This document shows, piece by piece, positions 1 through 8,640 of a stretch of DNA of 64,000 bases; the stretch's first letter is position 1; the number at the start of each line of letters is the position of its first letter. The stretch is from Sphingomonas sp. LM7 (GTDB taxonomy: Bacteria; Pseudomonadota; Alphaproteobacteria; Sphingomonadales; Sphingomonadaceae), in the NCBI RefSeq assembly GCF_002002925.1, contig NZ_CP019511.1, forward strand, positions 1 through 64,000, written 5' to 3'. The notes under the pieces are model-generated. The model ran no database searches and was not told the DNA's origin. It was given only the letters and a program-made list of their open reading frames with translations. A program made the translations under genes and the position numbers.

Positions 1-6
1 CGATGA

Positions 7-36
7 CCCCGCCGGAGCTGCTCCGGCGGGGTTTTT
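7..36 (+). terminator. Intrinsic terminator of the gene left of the window
   Basis: A perfect 11-bp G+C-rich stem (7-17 with 21-31, loop CTG) is followed directly by TTTTT. This is a textbook Rho-independent terminator reading rightward. It must serve a gene ending before base 1; in sphingomonads this is often rpsT, but that is inference. Confidence 0.9.
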
Positions 37-40
37 CGCG

Positions 41-400
41 TGTGCAGCAAAGGGCTTGGCGGCAATACGCGAACGGGACGGCCTAAGTGGCGGAAATCCC
101 GCGATTCGCATGCTTCAATTTTATGAATATTCGCGTAAGCATTTGATATTATTCATGAAAACATGTGACATGACGCAAATCCGTGGGTTCGGACGAGTCA
201 ACAAAACTATTTCACTTTCTTTGCACCCGCAGCCCTTGCTCGACTCGAATTTCGGTTCCTAAAACAGACTTCCCCGGCGCGTTTCGATGCCGGGGCTTGT
301 GAAGCTCACCGCGCCAGCCTGGGGGCATGACCGGCTGCGGGGAGCCTTGTGATCGAAACGAGTTTGTTCGCGGAAAGGGTCTGCTTTCCGTTGGGGAGGG
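41..400 (+). promoter_or_regulatory. dnaA upstream/leader region
   Basis: This 360-bp stretch holds no credible gene. Bases 117-165 are strikingly A+T-rich for this genome and contain an imperfect inverted repeat (about 119-130 with 147-160), so the dnaA promoter probably lies here. Two hairpins follow: CCCCGGC/GCCGGGG at 272-278/289-295, and CGGAAAG/CTTTCCG at 371-377/384-390. The second sits just upstream of the GGGGAGGG ribosome binding site at 393-400. No clear DnaA boxes (TTATNCACA) were seen, so this is not called an origin. Confidence 0.5.
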
Positions 401-1777
401 GTGCGTGTGACTCAAGTGCAGACACTGGAGCGGGGTGACATGGAGGCAGTCAGCAAAGCGTGGAGCCACGTACGTGGTAATCTGCGGCGCTCGGCCGGCC
501 AGCGCCTGTTCGACCAGTGGCTGAAGCCGGTGGTCCTGGTGGACGGTTCGACCAGCGCAGCGGTGCGCCTCGGCCTGCCGTCGGCATTCATGACTCAGTG
601 GGTCAAGAATCACTATTCCGAACGCCTGCTGCTCGAATTCCGTGCGGTGCTGCCCGACGTGCTCAGCGTCACCATCGAGACGATGGCCGAAGAGCCGCTG
701 CGCGTGCTCAAGGCCGAGCCCGAAGTCGCGGCGGTGGTCGCGGTGCCGGGCGAGCGCCCGATTTTCGACCCGCGCTTCTGCTTCGATCGCTTCGTCGTCG
801 ATTCGGCCAACCGCGTTGCGTTCAACGCCGCCAAGGCAGTGGCACAGCCGGGCATGCCGCAGTTCAGCCCGCTCTATCTCCATTCGGGCACCGGCCAGGG
901 CAAGACGCACCTGATGCACGCGCTGGGCCAGGCGTTCCTCGAGGCGAACCCCGAGGCGACGGCGATCTACGTCACCGCCGAGCGCTTCATGTTCGAATTC
1001 GTCCAGGCGCTGCGCAACCGCGACACGCACGCGTTCAAGACCCGGCTGCGCTCGGTCGACCTGCTGATGATCGACGATCTCCAGTTCATCGGCGGCAAGG
1101 ACGCGACGCAGGAAGAGTTCTTCCACACGGTCAACGAGTTCATGTCGTCGGGCAAGCGGCTGGTGATCGCCGCCGATCGCGCGCCCCAGGCGCTCGAAGG
1201 CTTCGAGCCGCGGCTGGCCGGCCGGCTCGGCTCGGGCCTCGTCGCCGACATCAAGCCTGCCGAGCTCGAGCTGCGCCGCGCGATCGTCGCGCGCAAGCTT
1301 GAGGACATGCCTGCGGTCGACATGCCCGAAGAGGTCGTCGATCTGCTCGCGGCGCGGATCACCTCGAACGTCCGCGAGCTCGAAGGCGCGCTCAACCGGC
1401 TGGTCGCCTATGCCAATCTCTCCAACGAGACGATCAGCATCGATTTCGCAGTCACCACGCTCGGCGAAGTGCTGCGCAGCGCCCAGCGGCGGATCACGAT
1501 CGACGAGATCCAGCGCGCGGTGTCGTCGCATTTCGAAGTCAAGCAGATCGACCTGATCTCGGAGCGCCGCGCCGTTGCGATCGCGCGCCCGCGCCAGATT
1601 GCGATGTATCTCGCCAAGCGGCTCACCACGCGCTCGCTGCCCGAGATCGGCCGCAAGTTCGGCAATCGCGACCATTCGACGGTGATCCATGCAGTGCGGC
1701 GGATCGAGGATCTGCGCGGCAAGGATGTCGAGATCGACGGCGCGGTGCGCACGCTGATGCGCGCGCTCGAAGGCTGA
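401..1777 (+). CDS. dnaA: Chromosomal replication initiator protein DnaA
   Basis: DnaA binds origin boxes, oligomerises with ATP and opens the chromosomal origin. The 458-residue protein has an N-terminal DnaB/DiaA-contact domain, a variable linker, an AAA+ domain with Walker A GTGQGKTH and Walker B LLMIDDLQF, and the C-terminal box-binding helix-turn-helix with HSTVIHAVRRI. The start is uncertain: GTG at 401 has GGGGAGGG directly upstream, while ATG at 440 (MEAVSKAW) also has a GGAG-type site and resembles other sphingomonad DnaA N-termini. Somewhat short for DnaA, as is usual in sphingomonads. It appears monocistronic, with its own terminator. Confidence 0.97.
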   Translation: MRVTQVQTLERGDMEAVSKAWSHVRGNLRRSAGQRLFDQWLKPVVLVDGSTSAAVRLGLPSAFMTQWVKNHYSERLLLEFRAVLPDVLSVTIETMAEEPLRVLKAEPEVAAVVAVPGERPIFDPRFCFDRFVVDSANRVAFNAAKAVAQPGMPQFSPLYLHSGTGQGKTHLMHALGQAFLEANPEATAIYVTAERFMFEFVQALRNRDTHAFKTRLRSVDLLMIDDLQFIGGKDATQEEFFHTVNEFMSSGKRLVIAADRAPQALEGFEPRLAGRLGSGLVADIKPAELELRRAIVARKLEDMPAVDMPEEVVDLLAARITSNVRELEGALNRLVAYANLSNETISIDFAVTTLGEVLRSAQRRITIDEIQRAVSSHFEVKQIDLISERRAVAIARPRQIAMYLAKRLTTRSLPEIGRKFGNRDHSTVIHAVRRIEDLRGKDVEIDGAVRTLMRALEG

Positions 1778-1782
1778 GTTTC

Positions 1783-1805
1783 CCGCCTCCCAGGCGAGGC
1801 GGTTT
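1783..1805 (+). terminator. Probable dnaA terminator
   Basis: CCGCCTC (1783-1789) pairs with GAGGCGG (1796-1802) across a 6-nt loop, followed by a short TTT. It lies 6 bases after the dnaA stop codon. The weak T-run lowers confidence. Confidence 0.55.
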
Positions 1806-1930
1806 CCCACCCTCAGGGGTGGGGGCGGGGTGGAGGAGATGAGAGCGGGGCAAACGCTATGGTCACGCCTCCACCCCGATTGTCCTAAATAGAAATTCCG
1901 CCCCCGCTGCGCGAGGGAGGAATTTCTGCT
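1806..1930. repeat. Intergenic palindromic repeat cluster
   Basis: The gap between the convergent dnaA and the CAP-domain gene holds a C/G-run inverted repeat (CCCACCC...GGGTGGG type, about 1807-1825). It also holds a longer palindrome in which AGAAATTCC (1891-1899) pairs with GGAATTTCT (1919-1927) around an inner G+C stem. It resembles short dispersed repeats of sphingomonad genomes and could also act as a bidirectional terminator. Confidence 0.5.
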
Positions 1931-1932
1931 CC

Positions 1933-2970
1933 TCACGGCACGATGCGGAAGAAGTAGTTGTAGCTGCGCTGGGTGCCGCCGACGTTCACGCGGTCGATCG
2001 TCACGTCGTAGACGGTGTTCGCCTGCAGTCCGCTCACTGCGAACTGGAGGTTGTTGGGCAGGCCATAGCCCTGGGTATCGTAGGTGATGCGCGAGACGGT
2101 CAGCATCGCGCCGCCGCGGGCGCGCACGGTGATCGCGGCACCGGAGAAATCGACATTGCTATTGCCCCATTTGCTGGTCTTGTTCGAGATTACCCCGAAT
2201 GAGAGCAGCGCGCTGGGGTCGAACAGGCGGGCGGGATAGTCCTCGAACGGATAGGCGACATAATCGGGCAGCGGGCCGGTGGGGCCTGCCGGGCCGGCGG
2301 TGTCGAACACCTTGATCGCGGCGGCATCGGCGCGGCTGCTCGTCTGGTAGCGGCCGGCGACGCGGCCATAAGCGACCGAGCCGAGGAAGGGATCGAGCAG
2401 CCAGCGGCGATGCCCGACATTTTCGGCGACGATGTTCTGCACTTCGGTGAGCCAGCCCGCGACGATCTGCTCGTCGGTGTAGAAGCCCAGTCCCGCACCG
2501 GTGCCGCCATAGAGGTTGCTCGATCCCGAGGCGGCGGCACCGGCCGCGGTGTAGCAGCGCCAGCTGGTCGGCGGGGTATGGCTGAGCTGGGCGTTGGCGG
2601 CCTGCATCAGCGCCGATTGCTGCGCGCCGGGCTCGTCGGCGGCCGAATAGGTCGCCGGGGGCAGCCGGTGGAGCGCGCGGACGGCGTTGAGCGTCTGGAG
2701 CAATTGCTGGGTCACCGCGGGCTTGAGCACGCCCGGCTGGCACGCGGCGATGTCGGGCAGGGTGGCATAGAGCGACGCGGCGGCGGTGAGGAAGTCGCCG
2801 GGCGCCGGGGTGGGCGTCGGGAAGGGCACCGGGGTGGTCGTGGGGCTCGGCGTCGGTCCGGGCGTGTCGATCGGCGGGGGAACGACGGTGCCGCCGCCGT
2901 CGCTGCCGCCACCGCCGCACGCGGCGAGGGCGAGGAGGGGGATCATCAGCAGCGTCAGCTGTTTACGCAT
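1933..2970 (-). CDS. CAP-domain (SCP/PR-1-like) lipoprotein
   Basis: A 345-residue secreted lipoprotein. It starts with a short hydrophobic signal ending in the lipobox LAAC, then a Gly-rich and Pro/Thr-rich tether (about residues 20-60), then a CAP/SCP-like domain whose second half contains AENVGHRRWLLDP. The last ~100 residues look like a separate beta-rich domain. Bacterial CAP proteins are widespread on cell surfaces; enzymatic activity is usually not established, so no function is assigned. It is convergent with dnaA. Confidence 0.8.
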   Translation of the reverse strand: MRKQLTLLMIPLLALAACGGGGSDGGGTVVPPPIDTPGPTPSPTTTPVPFPTPTPAPGDFLTAAASLYATLPDIAACQPGVLKPAVTQQLLQTLNAVRALHRLPPATYSAADEPGAQQSALMQAANAQLSHTPPTSWRCYTAAGAAASGSSNLYGGTGAGLGFYTDEQIVAGWLTEVQNIVAENVGHRRWLLDPFLGSVAYGRVAGRYQTSSRADAAAIKVFDTAGPAGPTGPLPDYVAYPFEDYPARLFDPSALLSFGVISNKTSKWGNSNVDFSGAAITVRARGGAMLTVSRITYDTQGYGLPNNLQFAVSGLQANTVYDVTIDRVNVGGTQRSYNYFFRIVP

Positions 2971-3068
2971 CGCGGTGCCCTCATACAGGGGCGCGGGATC
3001 ACGCTCCTGGGCAAGGAAACAACGCGGTTGGCGCGGTTGCGTTTCCTCGAAGCGTGGTTAGCGAGTCG

Positions 3069-3890
3069 TCAATCGCAGCCCTTGCCGGCCTTGCGCGCGG
3101 CCCAGCCGATCGCGCCATCGACCAGCTCGAGGTGCGCCGGATCGGTCCAGGCCTCGGGCTGGTGGCCGAGCACGGAGGTAAAGATCCGTGCCTTGCCCTC
3201 GCAGCGCCACCAGACCAGCGCGTGCTTCTCGCCCATGCGGTGCCTGGGCTCGAGCCGCATGCCGGTTTCGTCGAGCCGGGCGAGGACATGTACGTCGGCG
3301 CGCGGCGGAGCGCCGTACGCGTAATATTCCTCGGTCCAGCGCCAGCGCGCGGGCAGATGCCGCGTTGCGGGGTGGGTGCGGTCGAGCAGGATCAACTCGC
3401 CCTGCTGGAAGTGGTCCGCGCCGCCGGGATGGCCGGTATAGCCGCTGTATCCGAGCATCGCCTGATACCAGTCGGGATGGCTGCCGTCGCCCGCACCGTG
3501 CAGGCCGACGAAACCCCGGCCGCTGGCGATATAGCCCTGGAAGGCGGCGCGCTGGTCAGGCGTGAACAGGTCGCCGGTCGCGCTGGCGAACACCACCAGG
3601 TCGAATTTCGCCAGCTGGGCAGGATTGAATATCGCCGCATTCTCGGTGGCATAGGCGCTCCAACCGCGGGCGCGGACCAGCTTGTCGATCGCGGCGGTGG
3701 CGGCGGGAATCGAATCGTGGCGGAAGGCGTTGGTCTTGCTGAAGATGAGGACGGCCGGGCGCTTGAGCGCGGGGAGCGTCGGGGCAATGGTGTCGAAGGT
3801 CGGAGCCGGGCGATTGGGGCTGGGGGCGGTTTGGGGAAGCGCGACGAGTCCGAGCAAGGCCGGAATGGCGGCCAGCTTGAGTAGCAGCAT
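3069..3890 (-). CDS. Secreted ThuA-domain protein
   Basis: This 273-residue protein has an N-terminal signal peptide (MLLLKLAAIPALLGLVALPQ) and one ThuA (trehalose-utilisation-like, glutamine-amidotransferase-like fold) domain. Visible family motifs are KTNAFRHDSIP, VVFASATGDLFTPDQ and GFVGLHGAGDGSHPDW. ThuA-domain proteins occur in sugar and cell-wall metabolism, but the reaction is unknown for most. The start at 3890 is supported by GAGGAGAG just upstream. It stands alone, separated from trpS by a repeat. Confidence 0.88.
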   Translation of the reverse strand: MLLLKLAAIPALLGLVALPQTAPSPNRPAPTFDTIAPTLPALKRPAVLIFSKTNAFRHDSIPAATAAIDKLVRARGWSAYATENAAIFNPAQLAKFDLVVFASATGDLFTPDQRAAFQGYIASGRGFVGLHGAGDGSHPDWYQAMLGYSGYTGHPGGADHFQQGELILLDRTHPATRHLPARWRWTEEYYAYGAPPRADVHVLARLDETGMRLEPRHRMGEKHALVWWRCEGKARIFTSVLGHQPEAWTDPAHLELVDGAIGWAARKAGKGCD

Positions 3891-3904
3891 CGATCACTCT
3901 CCTC

Positions 3905-3962
3905 TGTTGTCCCGCTCACCCCCACCCTCCCGCCCGCGAAGCGCGTGGGAAGGGGGAGGCGG
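3905..3962. repeat. Dispersed C/G-run palindrome between ThuA gene and trpS
   Basis: CACCCCCACCCTCCCGCCC...GGGAAGGGGGAGG forms an imperfect inverted repeat around GCGAAGCGCG. It belongs to the same broad class as the repeats at 10179, 24741, 25159 and 43812. It may also end trpS transcription. Confidence 0.5.
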
Positions 3963-3968
3963 CAAGCT

Positions 3969-4958
3969 TTATACCTGCAATCCCACGGCCTGCTGCGCCG
4001 CCTTGAGCGTCGGCGCGGCGAGTGCGTTGGCGCGTTCGGCGCCCTTCGCCAGCTGCGCACCGACCGCGGCGCGATCGTCGAGCAACTGGACCAGGCGATC
4101 ACGCATCGGCGCGAGCACCGACACCGCGAGATCGGCCAGCGCGGGCTTGAACGCGCCGAAGCCCTTGCCCGCGAATTCCTCGACCACCGCCTGTGGTTCA
4201 CGCTCGGCGAGCGCGGCGTAGATCGTCACGAGGTTCTTCGCCTCGGGGCGCTCGGCGAGGCCATCGACGCTTTCGGGCAGCAGATCGGCGTCCGACTTGG
4301 ACTTCCTGATCTTCGCGGCGATCGTGTCGTCATCATCGATCAGGTTGATCCGGCTCATGTCCGAGGGATCGGACTTGGACATCTTGGCGCTGCCGTCGCG
4401 CAAGCTCATGATACGCGGCGCGGCCTTCGAGATCAGCGGCTCGGGCAGCGGAAACAGATCGACGCCGAAATCGGTGTTGAACTTGGTCGCGACGTCGCGC
4501 GCCAGCTCGAGATGCTGCTTCTGGTCCTCGCCCACCGGCACGTGCGTCGCCCTGTAGACGAGCACGTCGGCGGCCTGGAGCACCGGATAGGTGAACAGCC
4601 CGACGCTGGCGCCTTCGCGGTTCTTGCCCGCCTTGTCCTTCCACTGGGTCATGCGGTTGAGCCAGCCCATCCGCGCGGTGCCCTGGAGGATCCAGCAAAG
4701 CTCGGCATGCGCGGGGACGCGGCTCTGGTTGAACAGGATCGCGCGGTCGTCGATCCCCGCGGCCATCAGCGTCGCGGCCATCTCGATCGTCGAATTGGCG
4801 AGTTCCTGCGGGCTGACATTGCCGGTCAGCGCGTGGAGATCGGCGAGGAAGAACAGGCACTCGCCCTGCTCCTGCATCGCGACCCATTGCCGGATCGCCC
4901 CGAGATAATTGCCGAGGTGCAGATTGCCGGTGGTCTGGATGCCGGAAACGACGCGCAT
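3969..4958 (-). CDS. trpS: Tryptophanyl-tRNA synthetase
   Basis: Class I aminoacyl-tRNA synthetase that charges tRNA-Trp in the cytoplasm. The 329-residue length fits bacterial TrpRS. The N-terminal Rossmann fold carries the HIGH-equivalent GNLHLGNYLG (residues ~12-21), and the KMSKS loop is present as AKMSKSDPSD. The C-terminal helical anticodon-binding part follows. A GGAG lies upstream of the ATG at 4958. The trpS-murJ-secB neighbourhood is typical of sphingomonads. Confidence 0.97.
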   Translation of the reverse strand: MRVVSGIQTTGNLHLGNYLGAIRQWVAMQEQGECLFFLADLHALTGNVSPQELANSTIEMAATLMAAGIDDRAILFNQSRVPAHAELCWILQGTARMGWLNRMTQWKDKAGKNREGASVGLFTYPVLQAADVLVYRATHVPVGEDQKQHLELARDVATKFNTDFGVDLFPLPEPLISKAAPRIMSLRDGSAKMSKSDPSDMSRINLIDDDDTIAAKIRKSKSDADLLPESVDGLAERPEAKNLVTIYAALAEREPQAVVEEFAGKGFGAFKPALADLAVSVLAPMRDRLVQLLDDRAAVGAQLAKGAERANALAAPTLKAAQQAVGLQV

Positions 4959-5189
4959 GTATCAGTCACTCCGCGCCCCGGTTACCGCTCGGCCGTTGGA
5001 CGGGCCGCGGATCCGGGACGGCGGGGGCGCTAGCCGCGCTGAGATGTCCAGGATGGGCGGGCTGTAGCGAGGGGGGACGCGTCAAGCAAAGCAAAGTGTC
5101 GTGCGATCGATGCGCCGCGCTTTCAGACCGATTTGACATCTTCGGGGCGGACGGTCACCGATTCCAGCGGGCATGGGCGAGGGGGCATC

Positions 5190-5597
5190 ATGGACTTTTC
5201 GAAAACAATGGCGCGGCTTCCGGACGAGGAATTGTTGCGGATCGCATATCCCGATGCCGGCGACGAATTCGAAGCGGAAGCCATCGCCGCCGCACGCGCG
5301 GAAATCGGCAAGCGCGGGATATCGGAGGACGAACGTCCGCAGCTTCAGTCCCGGATCGCCGAGCTCGAGACGGAGGACAGCGAGCGCGCCGAGCAGCCGC
5401 TTGGCAAAGGCGGGTGGGTCGCATTCATGCTGACGGCCCCGATCCTGATTGTCTCGATACCGGCCGCGCTGGTCCTGTATGCGATGGGGTATCGCAGGAT
5501 GGCCGGCGATGCACGTGGCGCCATCGTCGGCGGCTGGCTAATCTATCTGCTGCTGCTCTTCATCCTGGCAGTCGGCATGATGGCGATGGACGGTTAG
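5190..5597 (+). CDS. Small two-TM membrane protein of unknown function
   Basis: The predicted 135-residue protein has a soluble acidic N-terminal part (MDFSKTMARLPDEELLRIAY...) containing the string RGISEDERPQLQSRIAELE, followed by two hydrophobic segments (about residues 80-100 and 110-132) and a short tail. The start at 5190 is chosen because GAGGGGG lies 4-10 bases upstream; an upstream in-frame start at 5133 has no such site. The stop codon overlaps that of convergent murJ by 4 bases. I do not recognise the family. Codon use matches neighbouring genes, so I regard it as real. Confidence 0.75.
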   Translation: MDFSKTMARLPDEELLRIAYPDAGDEFEAEAIAAARAEIGKRGISEDERPQLQSRIAELETEDSERAEQPLGKGGWVAFMLTAPILIVSIPAALVLYAMGYRRMAGDARGAIVGGWLIYLLLLFILAVGMMAMDG

Positions 5598-7156
5598 CGC
5601 CGTCGCATCAACGCGGTGAGGTCGCTCACCCGATAGGCGCGGGTGACGAAGCAGGCGACGATGTAGATCACGCCGCCCGCGCCGACCAATATGCTCAGCG
5701 CCGCGAAGCGCATCCACAGATTGCCGGTGAGGTAGGGATCGAGCAGCCGTTCGCCGGCGAACAGTGCCGCGCCCATCAGCAGCGCGGCGAGCGCGAGGCG
5801 GGGCAGGCGGCGCTTGAGCTGGCTGTCGGCCGCGAAATGCCCGCGCTTGCGCAGCGTGTGGTAGAGCATCGCGACATTGACGGTCGACGCGATCGCGGTG
5901 GCGAGCGGCGGGCCGACATGCTTGAGCGTCGGGATCAGCGCGAGGTTGAGGATCAGATTCACGCCCACCGAGATCGTCGCGAAACGCACCGGGGTGCGCG
6001 TGTCCTCGCGGGCATAGAAGCCGGGGGTGAGCACCTTGATCAGCACATAGGCCGGCAGGCCGATCGAGAAGGCCGAGAGCGCCCAGGCGCAGCGCACCGT
6101 GTCCTCGGCACTGAACTGGCCGTGCTGGAAGAGGCCGCGGACGATCGGCTCGGCGGCGACGAGGAAGGCGACCGTGGCGGGGAGGGTGAGGAACAGCGCG
6201 AGCTCGATCCCGCGATTCTGCGTCTCCATCGCTTCGGCATCGCGTCCGGCGCCGAGCAGCCGCGAAACGGTAGGCAGCAGGATCGTGCCCAGCCCGATGC
6301 CGATCAGCCCGAGCGGCAGCTGGTTCAGTCGGTCGGCATAATAGATGTACGAGATCGAGCCCTCGGCGAGCAGCGCGCCGGCGAGCGCCGTCGAGACGAT
6401 CAGGTTGATCTGCACTGCGCCGGCACCGAGCGCGGCGGGCAGGATCAGCTTCATCAGCCGCTTGATCTCGGGATCGAGCCGTGGGCGACGCAGCTTGAGC
6501 GATACGCCGGCGCGGCGGCAGGCGAACCACAGCCAGCCGAGCTGGAGCAGCCCGCCTACGGGGATCGCGATCGCCTGCGCGCGCGCGGTCTCGTACGGAT
6601 CGCCGTGGAAGACCAGCAGCGCAGTGACCATCGCGATGTTGAGCAGGATCGGCGCGGCGGCGTTGACCCAGAATTTGTCGAGCGAATTGAGGATGCCGCC
6701 GAGCAGCGAGGCGAGGCTGATCAGCATCAGATAGGGGATGGTGATCCGGCTGAGCTCGACGGCGAAGGCGAACTGGTTGGGAGTCGGATGCTGTTTGCTG
6801 AAGCCGCCGGCGAGACCCCAGGTCAGCGGCCAGGCGGCAGCGAGCATTGCCGCGGTCATTATCGTCAGGAAGACGAACAATACTGCCAGTGCGCGCTCGG
6901 CAAAGGCGAGCGCCGGGGCGAGTTCGCCATCGTTCTCGCCGACCTTGCGGTTGAACATCGGGATGAACGCGGCGGAGAAGGCGCCTTCGGCGAAGAAGGC
7001 GCGGAACATGTTGGGCAGGCGGAACGCGACGAGGAACGCGTCCGACGCGAAGCTGGCGCCAACGAAAGTCGCCTGGAGCGAGTCGCGAACCAGCGCGAGC
7101 GCGCGGCTGGCGAGAGTGAGCCCGCCGACCGAGCCGAGGCTGCGCGCGAGCTTCAT
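5594..7156 (-). CDS. murJ: Lipid II flippase MurJ
   Basis: MurJ (MviN family, MOP superfamily) flips lipid-linked peptidoglycan precursor across the inner membrane. The 520-residue polytopic protein has about 14 hydrophobic segments and the characteristic N-terminus with SRALALVRDSLQATFVGA and AFRLPNMFRAFFAEGAFSAAF, including the conserved Arg/Asp residues of the central cavity. It lies between trpS and secB on the same strand. The downstream small gene is convergent and shares stop-codon bases. Confidence 0.96.
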   Translation of the reverse strand: MKLARSLGSVGGLTLASRALALVRDSLQATFVGASFASDAFLVAFRLPNMFRAFFAEGAFSAAFIPMFNRKVGENDGELAPALAFAERALAVLFVFLTIMTAAMLAAAWPLTWGLAGGFSKQHPTPNQFAFAVELSRITIPYLMLISLASLLGGILNSLDKFWVNAAAPILLNIAMVTALLVFHGDPYETARAQAIAIPVGGLLQLGWLWFACRRAGVSLKLRRPRLDPEIKRLMKLILPAALGAGAVQINLIVSTALAGALLAEGSISYIYYADRLNQLPLGLIGIGLGTILLPTVSRLLGAGRDAEAMETQNRGIELALFLTLPATVAFLVAAEPIVRGLFQHGQFSAEDTVRCAWALSAFSIGLPAYVLIKVLTPGFYAREDTRTPVRFATISVGVNLILNLALIPTLKHVGPPLATAIASTVNVAMLYHTLRKRGHFAADSQLKRRLPRLALAALLMGAALFAGERLLDPYLTGNLWMRFAALSILVGAGGVIYIVACFVTRAYRVSDLTALMRRR

Positions 7157-7178
7157 ACTTCGACGACCGGACCAAAAT

Positions 7179-7265
7179 CCGTTCGCACTGAGCTTGTCGA
7201 AGTGCCGTTCTTCCTCACTGTCCGGCGAAAGAAGGACGGGGCTTCGACATGCTCAGCCCGAACGG
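7179..7265. repeat. Sphingomonad dispersed inverted repeat
   Basis: The left arm CCGTTCGCACTGAGCTTGTC (7179-7198) is matched in inverted orientation by GACATGCTCAGCCCGAACGG (7246-7265), with further pairing of AAGTGCCGTTCTTC and GAAAGAAGGACGG inside. The element fills the murJ-secB gap. From general knowledge, arms of this form are among the most abundant intergenic repeats in sphingomonads; copy number cannot be counted here. Confidence 0.75.
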
Positions 7266-7309
7266 GGAGGGGGAGCGGCATCACCTTTGTACGCTCCCCC
7301 GCCCGGGTC

Positions 7310-7819
7310 TCAGGCGTTGCCTGCGATCTCGCCCTGCGCGACGTCGCCGGCCTGGGCGCGCTGCTGCAGGTAGATGCCGGTGAAGTCGATCGGCTCGAGC
7401 ATCAGCGGCGGGAAGCCACCGTCGCGGACGGCATCGGCGATCACGCGGCGCGCGAAGGGGAACAGGATGCGCGGGGCCTCGCCGAGCAGGAAGGGCTCCA
7501 TCTGCTCCGCTGGCACGTTGCGGATCGCGAACAGGCCGGCATAGGACAAGTCGACGACGAACGCGGTCTGGTCCTCGGCCTGCGCCTTGACGTCGATCTT
7601 GAGCACGACCTCATAGACGTCCTCGCCGACCTGGCCCGAGCCGATGTTGAACTGGACGTCGATCGCCGGCGCGGCCTGCGACTGATAGACCTGCGGCGAA
7701 TTCGGATTCTCGAACGAGAAGTCCTTCACATATTGCGACAGCACCCCCGCGACAGGCGCGGTATCGGCGCCATTGGCTGCGGGCTCGCCGAATTCGGCGA
7801 TGGTGTCGTTCTCTGCCAT
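7310..7819 (-). CDS. secB: Protein-export chaperone SecB
   Basis: SecB keeps preproteins unfolded and hands them to SecA. The 169-residue length and motifs match the family: FENPNSPQVYQ near residue 35, a central beta-sheet, and the C-terminal EAPRILFPFARRVIADAVRDGGFPPL split over two strands. The acidic N-terminal stretch (MAENDTIAEFGEPAANGAD) is usual for alphaproteobacteria. Promoter sequences must lie in 7820-7985, shared with the divergent Tim44-like gene. Confidence 0.97.
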   Translation of the reverse strand: MAENDTIAEFGEPAANGADTAPVAGVLSQYVKDFSFENPNSPQVYQSQAAPAIDVQFNIGSGQVGEDVYEVVLKIDVKAQAEDQTAFVVDLSYAGLFAIRNVPAEQMEPFLLGEAPRILFPFARRVIADAVRDGGFPPLMLEPIDFTGIYLQQRAQAGDVAQGEIAGNA

Positions 7820-7985
7820 CGAAGATTCCTCTATTGGTCGGAAAGTTTCGCGTCCGTGACGCGTTTGTTCAGCCAGCGCGCCTAGCAGGGGCGCGAAAGG
7901 ACTTCAATCGGGCGGCGTTTTCGCGGGCGTTTGTATCCCGCGACGCGAAGGCCTATGTAACTCGGTGACGAGGCTCGGAGGCTCA

Positions 7986-8630
7986 GTGTTTTACGTTATC
8001 CTGTTCGCGATGATCGCCGGTTTTCTGGCACTCAGGCTCTACTCGGTGCTCGGCAAGCGCACCGGGCATGAGCAGGCGCTGCCCAAGCCCGCCGAGGAGC
8101 GCATCGGCGCACAGCCGGTCGCGCGTACCATCGACATGACTCCCGAAGTCCGCGAAGGCCCGGGCCGCCCGATCGAGGCTGGCGCCGAGACCGGGCTGCG
8201 CGCAGTCGTCTCCGCCGATTCGAGCTTCGATGTCGCCCAGTTCGTCGAGGGTTCCAAGGCCGCGTACCGCATGATCCTCGAAGCCTTTTGGAAGGGCGAC
8301 GAGGAGACGCTCGGCTGGCTGGTCGAGGACGAGGTTCGCGGTGGCTTCGCCGAGGCGATCGCCGAGCGCAAGGCCGCGGGCCATGTGCTCGACAACCGGC
8401 TGGTCGTGATCGAGCGTGCGATGATTTCCGACGCTTCGGTCGAGGGCAAGGTCGCGCGGATCACGGTGCGCTTCGATGCCGACATCGCGGCGGTGACGCG
8501 CGATCAGGACGGCAATGTCGTCGCCGGCTCGCTCACCGACGCTGTCGAGACCCACGACATCTGGACCTTCGCACGCAACCTGCGCAGCGACGATCCGAAC
8601 TGGAAGCTGGTCGAGACCGACGAAGCGTAA
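7986..8630 (+). CDS. Tim44/TimA-like membrane-anchored protein
   Basis: One N-terminal transmembrane segment (MFYVILFAMIAGFLALRLYSV) is followed by a linker and a Tim44-like domain (about residues 85-210). The family is related to mitochondrial Tim44; in bacteria its members are thought to be membrane adaptors near the Sec pathway, in line with the divergent secB neighbour. I prefer GTG at 7986 because GGAG lies 5 bases upstream; GTG at 7965 would add seven residues with poorer spacing. The mltA gene starts 10 bases after the stop, so the two are probably cotranscribed. Confidence 0.82.
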   Translation: MFYVILFAMIAGFLALRLYSVLGKRTGHEQALPKPAEERIGAQPVARTIDMTPEVREGPGRPIEAGAETGLRAVVSADSSFDVAQFVEGSKAAYRMILEAFWKGDEETLGWLVEDEVRGGFAEAIAERKAAGHVLDNRLVVIERAMISDASVEGKVARITVRFDADIAAVTRDQDGNVVAGSLTDAVETHDIWTFARNLRSDDPNWKLVETDEA

Positions 8631-8640
8631 GGAACCGAAT

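Noticed and set aside
41-400. Possible chromosomal origin upstream of dnaA
   Set aside because: An A+T-rich patch exists, but no TTATNCACA-like boxes were found, and the origin in many alphaproteobacteria is not next to dnaA. A GC-skew plot of the genome would decide.
212-1936. Long open frame antisense to dnaA
   Set aside because: High-G+C shadow of dnaA: Arg/Asp/His-rich, no domain, no ribosome site.
5096-7885. 929-codon plus-strand frame across murJ and secB
   Set aside because: Antisense shadow of two certain genes with charged low-complexity sequence.
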